64,000 nucleotides of DNA from a bacterium (GTDB lineage Bacteria > 4484-113 > JAFGCY01), in assembly GCA_020849855.1 (NCBI GenBank), contig JADZFO010000002.1, positions 62,001 through 126,000 of the forward strand. Direction: 5' to 3'. This document shows positions 26,859-35,093 of the stretch, one piece after another; the stretch's first letter is position 1, and each line of letters begins with the position of its first letter. The position numbers and the translations under genes were made by a program. A model generated the notes under the pieces. It was not told the DNA's origin and searched no databases. It was given only the letters and a program-made list of their open reading frames with translations.

Positions 26859-27539
26859 ATGGAGGTTCTGGTGGGAAGCAATCAGGAGATCATGACTGCT
26901 GATCAGGCCGACCAGGAGCAGCAGACCGCGCCCACGAGGCGTATCGGGCTGCCTCCTGAAGAAGAGGCCTATTTGTGGGCGCACTACGACGTCCGGGCCC
27001 GCGCGCGTATCATCGAAGCATACCAGCCCCTTGTCTTTCACATCTTTGGCAAGCTCGGCCTGCGGCTGGGTGAAGAGGCCGTTGACGTAATCAGCGAAGG
27101 CACGGTGGGCCTGATCCACGCTGTCGACAACTATGACCGTCATCGCGGCGTCCCCTTCAAGAGCTATGCCTACCTGCGGGTCAAGGGTTCGATGATTGAC
27201 TATCTGCGCAGCCAGAAGATCGCCCTCAAGGGCGGTGAGCTGCGCGAGTTTGAATTCTTCTCCGGCCTGGCCAGCGAGGGTGAGGACAAAATCTCCCTGG
27301 AGCGCCTGGAGTTCCTGTTTGAGAGCCTCAAGCACCTCAGCCCACGCGAGGCCGAGATCATCATGGGCATCTACCATGACGGTCTGAGCCAGAGCGAGCT
27401 GGCGGCGCGCTTCAAGTGCACCAGGGCGAACGTGAGCATCCTTCACGGCCGGGCACTCAAGCGTCTCAAGCACCTGATCTTTGACGCTCAGCGCGACGCG
27501 GTCGGTGCCGGTCTGGCCTGGTTCAACCCCTGGTCTTAG
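26859..27539 (+). CDS. Sigma-70 family RNA polymerase sigma factor, FliA/WhiG type
   Basis: A group 3 sigma factor of about 226 residues. Region 2 is clear: YQPLVFHIFGKLGLRLG, then VDVISEGTVGLIHAVDNYD (2.1-2.2) and GVPFKSYAYLRVKGSMIDYLRS (2.3-2.4), which is the FliA-like form of the conserved region. Region 4 is SPREAEIIMGIYHDGLSQSELAARF with the HTH CTRANVSILHGRALKRLK. I chose ATG 26859 (GGGG upstream); ATG 26892 with AGGAG is a real alternative. No flagellar or sporulation gene is near, so the regulon is unknown. A small lipoprotein follows by 32 bp and is probably cotranscribed. Confidence 0.88.
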   Translation: MEVLVGSNQEIMTADQADQEQQTAPTRRIGLPPEEEAYLWAHYDVRARARIIEAYQPLVFHIFGKLGLRLGEEAVDVISEGTVGLIHAVDNYDRHRGVPFKSYAYLRVKGSMIDYLRSQKIALKGGELREFEFFSGLASEGEDKISLERLEFLFESLKHLSPREAEIIMGIYHDGLSQSELAARFKCTRANVSILHGRALKRLKHLIFDAQRDAVGAGLAWFNPWS

Positions 27540-27571
27540 CCTCCCGGCGTATGCCGGGACCTGGAGGAGTG

Positions 27572-28003
27572 ATGAACAAGAGCTTCCTGTTGCTTTCAAT
27601 CCTGCTCGTGTTTTGCCTGCTGCAGCTTTCAAGCTGCGGTTCGAGCGGCGAAGCCAACCCTAACAACAATGTCGAGCAGACCCTGACCCTGGACGACCGG
27701 GCTCCTGGTGGCACCGCGATCGTCCTCAACCTGCGTGGCCCCAACAGCGGCACAAGCACTGCTCTGACCTACTACGTCTTTGGTTCCAACGAAAGCCTCG
27801 GCGACAAGACCATTATTCCGCTGGCCCCCCTGCGGAAAGATGAGCAGTCCTTCGGGCCCTATGCCTTTGGCGAGACCGCCTCGGACATTGACCTGAGCCC
27901 CTGGGCCGGTTACCAGTACATTTATGTACGCTGCAACCCTGCCGTTCCGCAGTACATCTTCCTGCTGAAGCCTGGCCATACCTACACATTCAGCTCCACT
28001 TAA
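27572..28003 (+). CDS. Small putative lipoprotein of unknown function
   Basis: A 143-residue protein with a signal peptide and lipobox LQLSSC. The start is ATG 27572 with the strong site GGAGGAG. The mature part is a single beta-rich domain (TLTLDDRAPGGTAIVLNLRG to KPGHTYTFSST). No catalytic motif. It lies directly behind the sigma factor gene, so it may be a sensor, target or regulator partner of that sigma factor, but nothing in the sequence proves this. Confidence 0.75.
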   Translation: MNKSFLLLSILLVFCLLQLSSCGSSGEANPNNNVEQTLTLDDRAPGGTAIVLNLRGPNSGTSTALTYYVFGSNESLGDKTIIPLAPLRKDEQSFGPYAFGETASDIDLSPWAGYQYIYVRCNPAVPQYIFLLKPGHTYTFSST

Positions 28004-28248
28004 GGCTCGCTGCTCAAGCTAAGTCGACTGGCTCACCAAAGGGCCAGCTTCCTGCTGTGTTCAATCAGACTGTAGTTGGGGCTATTATTTAAATTTTCCC
28101 AAGGTACCTTGACATGCCTGTTATGCAGTCCTACCATTGACAAGTGATGCTTCACTTGTCTTCTTTGTGCTTGCTCTCTTGCCAACTTCCGGCCGGACTC
28201 CGTAGTTTCACAGGCAAATTTCCAAAATACACCATACTATGTCCTCGA

Positions 28249-28270
28249 TATCGTGGATATTTTCACGATA
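28249..28270. repeat. Inverted repeat TATCGTG-N8-CACGATA (operator candidate)
   Basis: Seven-base arms 28249-28255 and 28264-28270, about 130 bp before the nine-heme cytochrome start codon. ACGATA/TATCGT hexamers also occur in the control regions of the units at 47921 and 51411. Confidence 0.5.
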
Positions 28271-28312
28271 ATATGGTAGGATTCGACGCTGGGTAACCGA
28301 CTGGTTGAGATG

Positions 28313-28386
28313 GCATAGGGGGAATAACGCTGCAGACCCGCGGAAGCGGGAGATAGGCAGGCCGGAAACCGGTTTGCCTGATATGC
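28313..28386 (+). promoter_or_regulatory. Structured mRNA leader (three-way junction)
   Basis: GCATA (28313-28317) pairs with TATGC (28382-28386), enclosing CCCGC-GGAA-GCGGG (28337-28350) and an 11-bp stem AGGCAGGCCGG-AAA-CCGGTTTGCCT (28355-28379). The RBS AGGAGG at 28393-28398 is just beyond the closing stem, so folding could influence translation. Not a riboswitch class I can name. Confidence 0.4.
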
Positions 28387-28404
28387 GCCTTCAGGAGGCA
28401 AGCT

Positions 28405-30402
28405 ATGAGACCGAGTGGTAGAGGCAGGTTCAATCTGACCCTTACCGTGCTGGCCTTCCCTGTTTTCGGACTGCTCATGGGCGGCTGTGCCGGTGTGCTG
28501 TCCGGCGACGGAGATGACAATAATGGACCGGCTGCCAATCAGCCGCCTGTCATCATCGGAGATACCATCACGGTGAACAACACCGCACCGGAAACCGGCG
28601 ACAGCATCACCCTGTCGATCACAACCGAGGATCCGGAAAACCAGGCCCTGACCTACGCCTGGGATGATGGCAACGCCGGAGCCGGCGACTTCACCGGCAG
28701 CGGCGCATCCGTCTTTTGGAACACCAGCGTGGCGGGCGCCTATGTCATCAGCGTCACTGTCACCGACAGCGAGGGCGGAACTGATACGGAGACCATATCT
28801 ATGACCGTCACCGAGGCTGTGGTTGTGGTTCCCAACGACCCGCCGAGCTTCACCGACACCGGCATCACCAAGGACGTGACGGCTCCTGTGGCAGGGCAGA
28901 AGGTCATCTTCAGCGCCACGGCCGCCGACCCCAATGGTGACCCCCTGTCCTTCATCTGGGAGGACAATACCGGCCAGGAGAACTTCTCCGATCCGGCCGT
29001 GGGCGCCGATGGCAAGGCCAAGATCTGGTGGACCGCGCCATCCGCGGGCACCTTCACCATCACCGCGATCGCCAATGACGGCCGCAGCGGTTCCCGCGTG
29101 ATCAGCGCGACCGTCGCTGTGGATGCCGGCGTGAATGTCGGGGCCTTCCCCAGCTCCTTTAACTATGTCGGCGCGGAGCACTGCGCCAACTGCCACGAGG
29201 ACATTTACGACGCCGAGCAGATGACCGGCCATGCCCACCGCGAGGACAACATGCAGGCCGCCGGCCTTGGCCGTCTGGAATCCTGCCGTGGCTGCCACAA
29301 CGTCGGCTGGCAGGATGGCGGCTACATCGACTACGAGCTCACCCCGCAGTTCGCCAATGTGCAGTGCGAAAGCTGCCACGGCACCGGCGTCGGCCACCCG
29401 GCCAACGGCCCGCTGCCGACCAACTTCGATCCTGCCCTGTCCTGCGGCAAGTGCCACATCGGCAGCCACCACCCGACCTACACCGAATGGCAGACCTCGG
29501 GCCACGCGACCTTCGATATCTCGGAGACCGCCGAGGAAGAGAACATCATCGAAGCGGCCTGTATCAAGTGCCACAACGGTGAGTGGTTCGTGAAGATCCA
29601 GATCAACGGCGAGGCGCAGCCGGAAGAAGACCTGCCGCACGGCAGTGGTTCCCACATCTCCTGTGCCACCTGCCACGACCCGCACGATGCGAAGTACGGC
29701 AGCCAGCTGCGTGTCGACCCCGAAGGCTCGGTTACGATCCCCTTCGACGACACAGTGGTCAGCGCCGGCGCGGCCAACACCTGCCTGATGTGCCACAACG
29801 GCCGTCGTACCCGCAAGAACATGAACGACACCATCGCCAAGGGCGGCCGCGGCTTCCACGGCAACAGCCAGGGCCCGATGCTCTACGGTATTGGTGGCTT
29901 CGAGTTCGAAGGTGTCACCTATGACAAGGAGCACCCGCACAACACCTGGAACCAGGAGAAGTGCATCACCTGTCACATGTACACCGAAGAGTATGTGAGC
30001 GAGGAAGACCCGGCGATCACCGGCCACTCCTTCGCCCCGCAGTTCGAGTCCTGCCTGGCCTGCCACACCTTCGGCTCCGCCGAGGACATGGAGGCCTACG
30101 TCGAGGAGTACCAGACGGAGACCGACGCGATGCTGGCGGAGTTCGAAGCCGCCTGGCCCGCCGCCTGGAAGACCACGGATGAAGAAGGCGTGACCCTGAA
30201 CAACCGTCCGGACACCAATGACCCGCCGGAGTTCGACGGTCCTCCGACCGAAGACCCGATCGGCGACCAGTATCGCCAGGCGTGGTGGGACTACTACTAC
30301 GTCAAGGCGGATGCCAGCCGCGGCGTCCACAACCCGTCCTACGCCCGCAGCCTGCTGCAGTCTGCGATCAACAAACTCAACGAGCTGAACGCTCAGCAGT
30401 AA
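28405..30402 (+). CDS. Nine-heme c-type cytochrome with N-terminal Ig/PKD-like domains
   Basis: A 665-residue exported multiheme cytochrome. The signal peptide ends near LLMGGC, a lipobox-like site, so it may be a lipoprotein. Two Ig/PKD-like domains (about 45-245, with QPPVIIGD and YVISVTVTDSEGG) precede the haem region, which starts at C260. CxxCH sites are CANCH, CRGCH, CESCH, CGKCH, CIKCH, CATCH, CLMCH, CITCH and CLACH (nine). The C-terminal 130 residues contain no haem site and look helical (AWWDYYYVKADASRGVHNPSYA). Start is supported by AGGAGG. The architecture resembles surface cytochromes of metal-reducing and uncultured bacteria. It is followed by a NapC/NrfH-type cytochrome gene. 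Confidence 0.88.
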   Translation: MRPSGRGRFNLTLTVLAFPVFGLLMGGCAGVLSGDGDDNNGPAANQPPVIIGDTITVNNTAPETGDSITLSITTEDPENQALTYAWDDGNAGAGDFTGSGASVFWNTSVAGAYVISVTVTDSEGGTDTETISMTVTEAVVVVPNDPPSFTDTGITKDVTAPVAGQKVIFSATAADPNGDPLSFIWEDNTGQENFSDPAVGADGKAKIWWTAPSAGTFTITAIANDGRSGSRVISATVAVDAGVNVGAFPSSFNYVGAEHCANCHEDIYDAEQMTGHAHREDNMQAAGLGRLESCRGCHNVGWQDGGYIDYELTPQFANVQCESCHGTGVGHPANGPLPTNFDPALSCGKCHIGSHHPTYTEWQTSGHATFDISETAEEENIIEAACIKCHNGEWFVKIQINGEAQPEEDLPHGSGSHISCATCHDPHDAKYGSQLRVDPEGSVTIPFDDTVVSAGAANTCLMCHNGRRTRKNMNDTIAKGGRGFHGNSQGPMLYGIGGFEFEGVTYDKEHPHNTWNQEKCITCHMYTEEYVSEEDPAITGHSFAPQFESCLACHTFGSAEDMEAYVEEYQTETDAMLAEFEAAWPAAWKTTDEEGVTLNNRPDTNDPPEFDGPPTEDPIGDQYRQAWWDYYYVKADASRGVHNPSYARSLLQSAINKLNELNAQQ

Positions 30403-30411
30403 GCAAGTCAA

Positions 30412-30439
30412 ACGGGGGGCGGCACAGGCCGCCCCCCGT
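30412..30439 (+). repeat. 12-bp hairpin between the two cytochrome genes
   Basis: ACGGGGGGCGGC pairs perfectly with GCCGCCCCCCGT over an ACAG loop, immediately after the first stop codon. No T-tract follows. It may set different mRNA levels of the two cytochromes (stabiliser or attenuator). The rest of the 240-bp spacer holds a further hairpin GGGTTCC/GGAACCC (30460-30478) and no ORF. Confidence 0.55.
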
Positions 30440-30642
30440 CCATCTCCCTTCGGGGAGCCCGGGTTCCGACTGGAACCCACTCCGCTGATAGCGCCCCTGC
30501 AGCTGCTTCCCTGCGGGCCGGAGTTTCGGCCAGGGCGCAATGAAGGCGGCGGGCGCTCATCGGATCGCCGCCGCACTTCCCCGAGCCGCCGGGGTTCGGC
30601 CACGGCCGCGCCTGAAGCGAGACGGCTCAAACGAGGAATGCT

Positions 30643-31995
30643 ATGCGTAAGCTGATCCGCAAGCACTGGTTGCTCAGTATCCTGGTGGTGCTGGTGATCT
30701 TCTTCACGGGGTCCTGGGGGGCGCTGGCCTACACCAATAATCCCGCCTTCTGCACCAAGTGCCATGTGATGGACCCCTACTGCAACACCTGGGCCAGCTC
30801 CACGCACAGCAAGGTGGCCTGCGTCGACTGCCACTATGCCCCCGGAGACAAGTACAAGATCTGGGTCAAGGCCAAGTCCCTCAACCAGGTCGCGGCCTAC
30901 TGGACCGGCCACTACGACACCAAGTTCTATGCGGACATCAAGGACGCCTCCTGCATGGTCTGCCACAAGCTGGAAGACCTGAACAAGCCGGTCAAGTACA
31001 ACGGCCACGTCAACTTCGACCACTCCAAGCACTATGGCAAGGATGACCGCGGCATCAAGCTGCTGTGCACCAGTTGCCATAGCCACTCCGAAAAGGACCA
31101 GCACTTCAGCATCAACAAGAACGCCTGCTATCTGTGCCACTTCCGTGGCGAGATGAGCGCCAGTGTGCCCAAGAAGCAGGAGTTCTGCACCAAGTGCCAC
31201 GACGTCCCTGAAAAGGACATTGAGATCTCCGGCCAGACCTACTCCCATGCCAGCTATGTCGAGCAGGGGGTGGACTGCCAGCGCTGCCACATCGACGCGG
31301 TGGAAGGCCAGGGTGATGTCGAGACCCGCTCCTGCGAGGTCTGCCATGACGACCCGAAGCTGCCGGACACCGCAGCGGAGCGCGAGGAGCTGCACCGCAC
31401 CCACGTAACAGAGCACAAGGTCGACTGCTTCCGCTGCCACACCGACATCACCCACGGCGTGCGCCCGACGGGCAAGCAGATCGTCTTCTCCTGCAACCAG
31501 TGCCACAGCCAGCCGCACCTTGGCCCGCAGGAGCTATATGCCGGCAAGGGCGGCCGCGGCGTCGACGAGATGCCCTCGGCCATGTACAAGGCCCAGGTCG
31601 ACTGCGTCGGCTGCCACCTCGAGGACCACACCTTCGGCGCCGAGAGCACGATGAAGGGCGCGGTCATGCGCCCCAGCGTGAAGGCCTGCGTCGACTGCCA
31701 TGGCGACCTTGGCAGCGAGATGTACAACATGTGGACCCAGATGCTGGCTGACTCCATCGCCGCAGCGACAAAGGCGGTGGCCGCGGCCCAGAGCAAGGTG
31801 GACACCGCCGCTGAGGGCACGCCCGGCCTGGCCGAGGCCCGCAAGCTGCTGGAGGATGCGCAGTACAACCTGGACTTCGTCCGCTTTGGCAAGGGCATCC
31901 ACAACGTTGGCTACTCCACGGCCCTGCTGGACAAGTCGATCGAGTTCGCCAACCAGGCCCTCGAGAAGCTGGGGGCAGCGCCGGCGGCTGAGTAA
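30643..31995 (+). CDS. NapC/NrfH-type membrane-anchored cytochrome c with twelve CxxCH motifs
   Basis: A 450-residue protein with an uncleaved N-terminal membrane helix (LLSILVVLVIFFTGSWGAL) followed at once by the NapC/NirT signature CTKCHVMDPYCNTWASS and VACVDCHYAPG. Such proteins oxidise quinol at the periplasmic face and pass electrons on. Typical NapC/NrfH/CymA proteins have four or five haems; this one has twelve sites: CTKCH, CVDCH, CMVCH, CTSCH, CYLCH, CTKCH, CQRCH, CEVCH, CFRCH, CNQCH, CVGCH and CVDCH. A C-terminal helical region (about 365-450, Ala-rich) has no haem site. RBS GAGGAA is present. It lies 240 bp after the nine-heme cytochrome and is probably its partner. Confidence 0.9.
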   Translation: MRKLIRKHWLLSILVVLVIFFTGSWGALAYTNNPAFCTKCHVMDPYCNTWASSTHSKVACVDCHYAPGDKYKIWVKAKSLNQVAAYWTGHYDTKFYADIKDASCMVCHKLEDLNKPVKYNGHVNFDHSKHYGKDDRGIKLLCTSCHSHSEKDQHFSINKNACYLCHFRGEMSASVPKKQEFCTKCHDVPEKDIEISGQTYSHASYVEQGVDCQRCHIDAVEGQGDVETRSCEVCHDDPKLPDTAAEREELHRTHVTEHKVDCFRCHTDITHGVRPTGKQIVFSCNQCHSQPHLGPQELYAGKGGRGVDEMPSAMYKAQVDCVGCHLEDHTFGAESTMKGAVMRPSVKACVDCHGDLGSEMYNMWTQMLADSIAAATKAVAAAQSKVDTAAEGTPGLAEARKLLEDAQYNLDFVRFGKGIHNVGYSTALLDKSIEFANQALEKLGAAPAAE

Positions 31996-32030
31996 CCCTA
32001 ACCATGACCACTCGGTAATCCGTAGCTAGC

Positions 32031-32062
32031 AGGGCGGGGAGCAATCCCCGCCCTTTCCTTTC
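32031..32062 (+). terminator. Terminator of the cytochrome operon
   Basis: AGGGCGGGG (32031-32039) pairs with CCCCGCCCT (32046-32054) over a 6-nt loop and is followed by TTCCTTTCC. Located 35 bp after the twelve-heme cytochrome stop. Confidence 0.75.
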
Positions 32063-32565
32063 CGCTGCACCTGCAGCCGGGCGGGGCCGGCCCTCAGGCG
32101 GAAGAACTGCAGACGACAGCTGCGCATTCATGCAAGTGTCCAGCGCCGGCAGCGGGCCGCGCGGCTCCCGGGCCCCAGGGCGGGGTTTAACCCGCGCGCC
32201 CCTGAAACAACGTCAGTGCGTTCTTTGCGGCCGGCGGTGGCGTGGGATTTAACCTTCGCAGCTCGAAAAGCACCGAACTGCAGCGTTTTGAGTTTGCACA
32301 TCTATTTCTTTCAGTAGTTGTTTCCAAGCCGCGCTGGAGCAGCATTAAAGGTCCATAGTTGCACAGCATTGCAGTTACCTCCTTTGTGGGGCGCCAGGTC
32401 TGAGGCCGCAGGCCGCTCGCAGATCCGCAGGCAGCGCGCGCGAAGCCGCAGGCCCGGCGGACTGGCCAGCACAGAGGATACCCGCGCAGACCCTCAATTG
32501 CGAGCCGCGCAGGGGAGATTCGGGCTGTTTATCACTGGCGCTGCATAAGTGGGCCAGAAGGGGGA

Positions 32566-32621
32566 AAGGCAGAAGGCAGAAGGCACAAGGCAGAAGGCAC
32601 AAGGCAGAAGGCACAAGGCAA
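32566..32621. repeat. 7-bp tandem repeat, eight units of AAGGCAN
   Basis: Units are AAGGCAG or AAGGCAC, with the last AAGGCAA. From the third unit on, the G and C forms alternate, so the effective period is 14 bp. It is strongly purine-biased on the plus strand and continues into a further purine-rich stretch to about 32680. Such tracts are prone to length change. Confidence 0.85.
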
Positions 32622-32701
32622 GAGGGATTGGGAGAGCAAGGAAAGGGGGAATGGGGAAAGGGGTGGGAATGGGGCATGGGTGGCGCTGCCGAGCAGGCGG
32701 A

Positions 32702-32994
32702 CAGGACCGGAGCGCAGGCATCCGTGCCTGCATTCTTCCTGCGATGCCGGCTAAAGCCGGCGATCCATAAGATACGGGACTTATGTCCCGCGCTCCAGCC
32801 GGAGCGTCTCGGTGGAAGTACAGGACCGGAGCGCAGGCATCTGTGCCTGCATTCTTGTAGGGGCGCGTGGAGCGCGCCCGCGGTGTATCTGCCCAAAGAG
32901 CTACAGGACCGGAGCGCAGGCATCCGTGCCTGCATTCCTCCTGCGATGCCGGCTAAAGCCGGCGCTCCGACAAGATGCCGGCTAAAGCCGGCGT
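32702..32994. repeat. Cluster of REP-like palindromic elements
   Basis: The 34-bp element CAGGACCGGAGCGCAGGCAT... occurs at 32702-32735, 32821-32854 and 32904-32937, with a single-base difference in the second copy (C to T in the dyad loop). GATGCCGGCTAAAGCCGGCG follows at 32743-32762, 32945-32964 and 32975-32994. Each element has an internal dyad, as in REP or BIME sequences. Confidence 0.8.
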
Positions 32995-33000
32995 TCCCAG

Positions 33001-33024
33001 GGGCCCGCACTGCTGTGCGGGCCC
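33001..33024 (-). terminator. Strong hairpin after the S9 peptidase gene
   Basis: GGGCCCGCAC (33001-33010) pairs with GTGCGGGCCC (33015-33024) over TGCT. There is no T-tract on the minus strand, so termination is uncertain; it may belong to the adjacent palindrome cluster. Confidence 0.4.
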
Positions 33025-33050
33025 ACCGGGCGGGCTTTGCAGCCCTGCTG

Positions 33051-35093
33051 TTATTTCTTTCCCTGTACGTACTTGTCCATCCAGCCCTTGATTTCCTTCA
33101 GGCGGTGGATGCGGCGGTCCGTACGTCCGCCGCGGCTCATGCCATGCGGCTCATCGGGATAGCGCACCATGCGCGTCGGCACGCCCTTGAGCTTGAGCTG
33201 CACATAGACCTGTTCGCTCTGCTCCGTGGGGCAGCGCAGGTCCTGGTCCTGGAAGAGCACCAGGGCCGGAGTTTTGGCCTTGTGCATGTGGCTGATCGGG
33301 CTCATCTCGATGAAGCGCTCGCGCTCCTCCCAGACACTGCGGCTCTCCTTGCCGAACTCGCGGTGGAAGAGATAGCCGAAGTCCGAGCTGCCAAAGAAGC
33401 TCATGAAGTTGGTCACCGCGCGGTCGACGACGGCAGCTTTGAAGCGCTGGGTGTGGCCGATGATCCAGGCGGTCATGTAGCCGCCATAGCTGCCGCCGGC
33501 GCAGCCCAGGCGCTCCTTGTCGATGAAGGGGCACTGCCGCAGGACGTGGTCGGTGAAGCGCATGATGTCGCTGTAGTCGTTCTTGCCCCAGGCGCGGCTG
33601 ATGGCGGCCTTGTGCGCCTCGCCATAGCCCGTGCTGCCCCGCGGGTTGCAGTAGAAGACCACATAGCCCTGGCCGGCCAGGTAGTTGAACTCGTTCATAT
33701 AGGCCCGGCTGTAGGCCATGTGCGGGCCGCCGTGGATGTACAGGACGGCCGGGTACTTCTTGCGCGGGTTGAAGCCCGGCGGCGTCATGATCCAGCCCTG
33801 GATCTTGTGCCCGCCTTCACCGCGGGCCCAGGTTTCTGTGACCTCGCCCAGGCTCTTGCCGCTGACATAGCTCTCGCCGATGCGGCTGAGCTGCTTCAGC
33901 GGCGCATCAATATCGCTGAGTTTGCGTACAAAAATGTCGCCGGGATTTGTGGCATCGGCAAAGGCCAGGTACAGCAGGTCCCGCTCTTCGTCGATGGCGA
34001 AGGCCAGCACCACGCCGGGCTGCTTGAAGACCGGGCGGCCCTTGCCGCTGGCCACATCAAAGGCCCAGACTTCATTGCTGCCATCGCTGGTCAGCATGCT
34101 GTAGATGGTCTTGCCGTCGCGGCTCCACAGCGGGGCCGCCGTCTCGGGCGTGCCGAAGGTGTCGTTGAGGCAGGAGTTCTCCGGCGCGCGGTCGAGATCC
34201 GCGCCCAGCATCCGCGGGCCGCCCTTGCCGCTGAGGGGTGTGACAAAGAGCTTGGTGTCGGCCTCGCCCCAGAACTTGCTTTCGTCCTCCCAGCCGCGGA
34301 AGGCCAGCCACTGGCCGTCGGGCGAGACGCTGGGGCTTTCGCTGGGGCCAGCGAAGGTGGGGATGCGGCTGACCTTGCCGCCGCCCGCCGGAACCTTCCA
34401 CAGCTCGGTCTTCATGGCCTCGAAGTCCGGGTCGGCGCTCTTGTTGGAGGCAAAGATCACATACTTGCCGTCGGGGCTGAAGCAGGGGCTGGAGTTGTCC
34501 TTGCCGTCGCTGACCAGGACGCGGTCCCGGCCGCTGCTGACATCCACCACGCGCAGCTCGGCGGAGCCCTGGGCCCGCCAGCCGGCGCCGTCCAGGCGGT
34601 AGAAGTAGCGCTCGATCACGCGCACCGCCGGCTCACGCTCGGCCTTCTTTCCCTTCTTCCCCGCCTCCTCGCGCTCGATGGCCTCGGCATCCTTGGGCGT
34701 GAAGGTGAAGACGATGCTTTTGCTGTCCGGGCTCCATTCGAAGACGCCGACGCTGCCCTTGAGCTTGGTCAGCTGCCAGCTCTCGCCGCCGTCGGTAGGG
34801 ATCAGGTGCAGCTGCATGGAGCCGCTACGGCTGCTGCTGAAAGCGATCAGCTTGCCGTCCGGGCTGAAGCGCGGCCGCATGTCGCTGAATTCGCCGCGGG
34901 TGAACTGCTTCAGGCTTGCGCCGGCGCCGAGGGGCCGGACATAGAGGTTGGAGTACTTCTTGTTCTCGTCCTTGTTGTTGATCGCGCTGATGCTGGTCAG
35001 CAGTGTCCGTCCGTCCGGGCTGAGCTCCAGCTCGGTGAAGACGCGAAGTTTGTAGAGATCCTCGGGCAGGATCGGGTTGAGCTTTGCCGGCAA
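33051..35093 (-). CDS. S9 family prolyl oligopeptidase-like peptidase (acylaminoacyl/dipeptidyl peptidase type)
   Basis: A 680-residue serine peptidase with an N-terminal WD40/PD40-like beta-propeller (repeated SPDGK or SPDSK motifs such as PRFSPDGKLIAFSSSR and FEWSPDSKSIVF) and a C-terminal alpha/beta hydrolase domain. The catalytic Ser is in CAGGSYGGYMTAW (S535); the Asp is expected in LFQDQDLRCP and the His in YPDEPHGMSR. The segment LYIHGGPHMAYS is the oxyanion motif. No signal peptide is seen, so it is probably cytosolic and trims short peptides or N-acylated peptides. RBS AAAGGGGA sits just before the ATG. Confidence 0.9.
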   Translation of the reverse strand: MPAKLNPILPEDLYKLRVFTELELSPDGRTLLTSISAINNKDENKKYSNLYVRPLGAGASLKQFTRGEFSDMRPRFSPDGKLIAFSSSRSGSMQLHLIPTDGGESWQLTKLKGSVGVFEWSPDSKSIVFTFTPKDAEAIEREEAGKKGKKAEREPAVRVIERYFYRLDGAGWRAQGSAELRVVDVSSGRDRVLVSDGKDNSSPCFSPDGKYVIFASNKSADPDFEAMKTELWKVPAGGGKVSRIPTFAGPSESPSVSPDGQWLAFRGWEDESKFWGEADTKLFVTPLSGKGGPRMLGADLDRAPENSCLNDTFGTPETAAPLWSRDGKTIYSMLTSDGSNEVWAFDVASGKGRPVFKQPGVVLAFAIDEERDLLYLAFADATNPGDIFVRKLSDIDAPLKQLSRIGESYVSGKSLGEVTETWARGEGGHKIQGWIMTPPGFNPRKKYPAVLYIHGGPHMAYSRAYMNEFNYLAGQGYVVFYCNPRGSTGYGEAHKAAISRAWGKNDYSDIMRFTDHVLRQCPFIDKERLGCAGGSYGGYMTAWIIGHTQRFKAAVVDRAVTNFMSFFGSSDFGYLFHREFGKESRSVWEERERFIEMSPISHMHKAKTPALVLFQDQDLRCPTEQSEQVYVQLKLKGVPTRMVRYPDEPHGMSRGGRTDRRIHRLKEIKGWMDKYVQGKK

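Larger units (their letters stand above)
28004..28404 (+). promoter_or_regulatory. Regulatory region of the first cytochrome operon
   Basis: This 400-bp AT-richer gap contains no ORF. It holds GATATCGTGGATA (28247-28259), also found exactly upstream of the second cytochrome operon; an inverted repeat TATCGTG-N8-CACGATA (28249-28270); GGTTGAG (28303-28309) and GCAGAC (28332-28337), which recur with the same 29-bp spacing upstream of the gene at 47921; and a folded leader (28313-28386). Details are in the findings. Confidence 0.55.
32063..33050. repeat. Gene-free, repeat-rich interval
   Basis: About 1 kb without a credible gene. It holds a 7-bp tandem repeat (32566-32621), three copies of a 34-bp element with an internal GCAGGCA/TGCCTGC dyad, three copies of a GATGCCGGCTAAAGCCGGCG palindrome, and further palindromes such as GGGAC-TTAT-GTCCC and GGGCGCG/CGCGCCC. 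The first 500 bp show nothing I recognise. Confidence 0.7.

Noticed and set aside
28313-28386. c-di-GMP-I (GEMM) riboswitch before the nine-heme cytochrome
   Set aside because: Has a GNRA-type loop and two hairpins but lacks the conserved ACGCAAAGC core and the tetraloop-receptor arrangement.
28237-31518. A 1,093-codon minus-strand open frame antisense to the multiheme cytochrome genes
   Set aside because: It is the antisense shadow of two cytochromes whose CxxCH codons constrain both strands; the translation is Val/Ala/Gly-rich without domains.
32702-32994. CRISPR array
   Set aside because: Repeats are unevenly spaced, contain internal dyads and are mixed with other palindromes; spacers do not have constant length and no cas genes are present.
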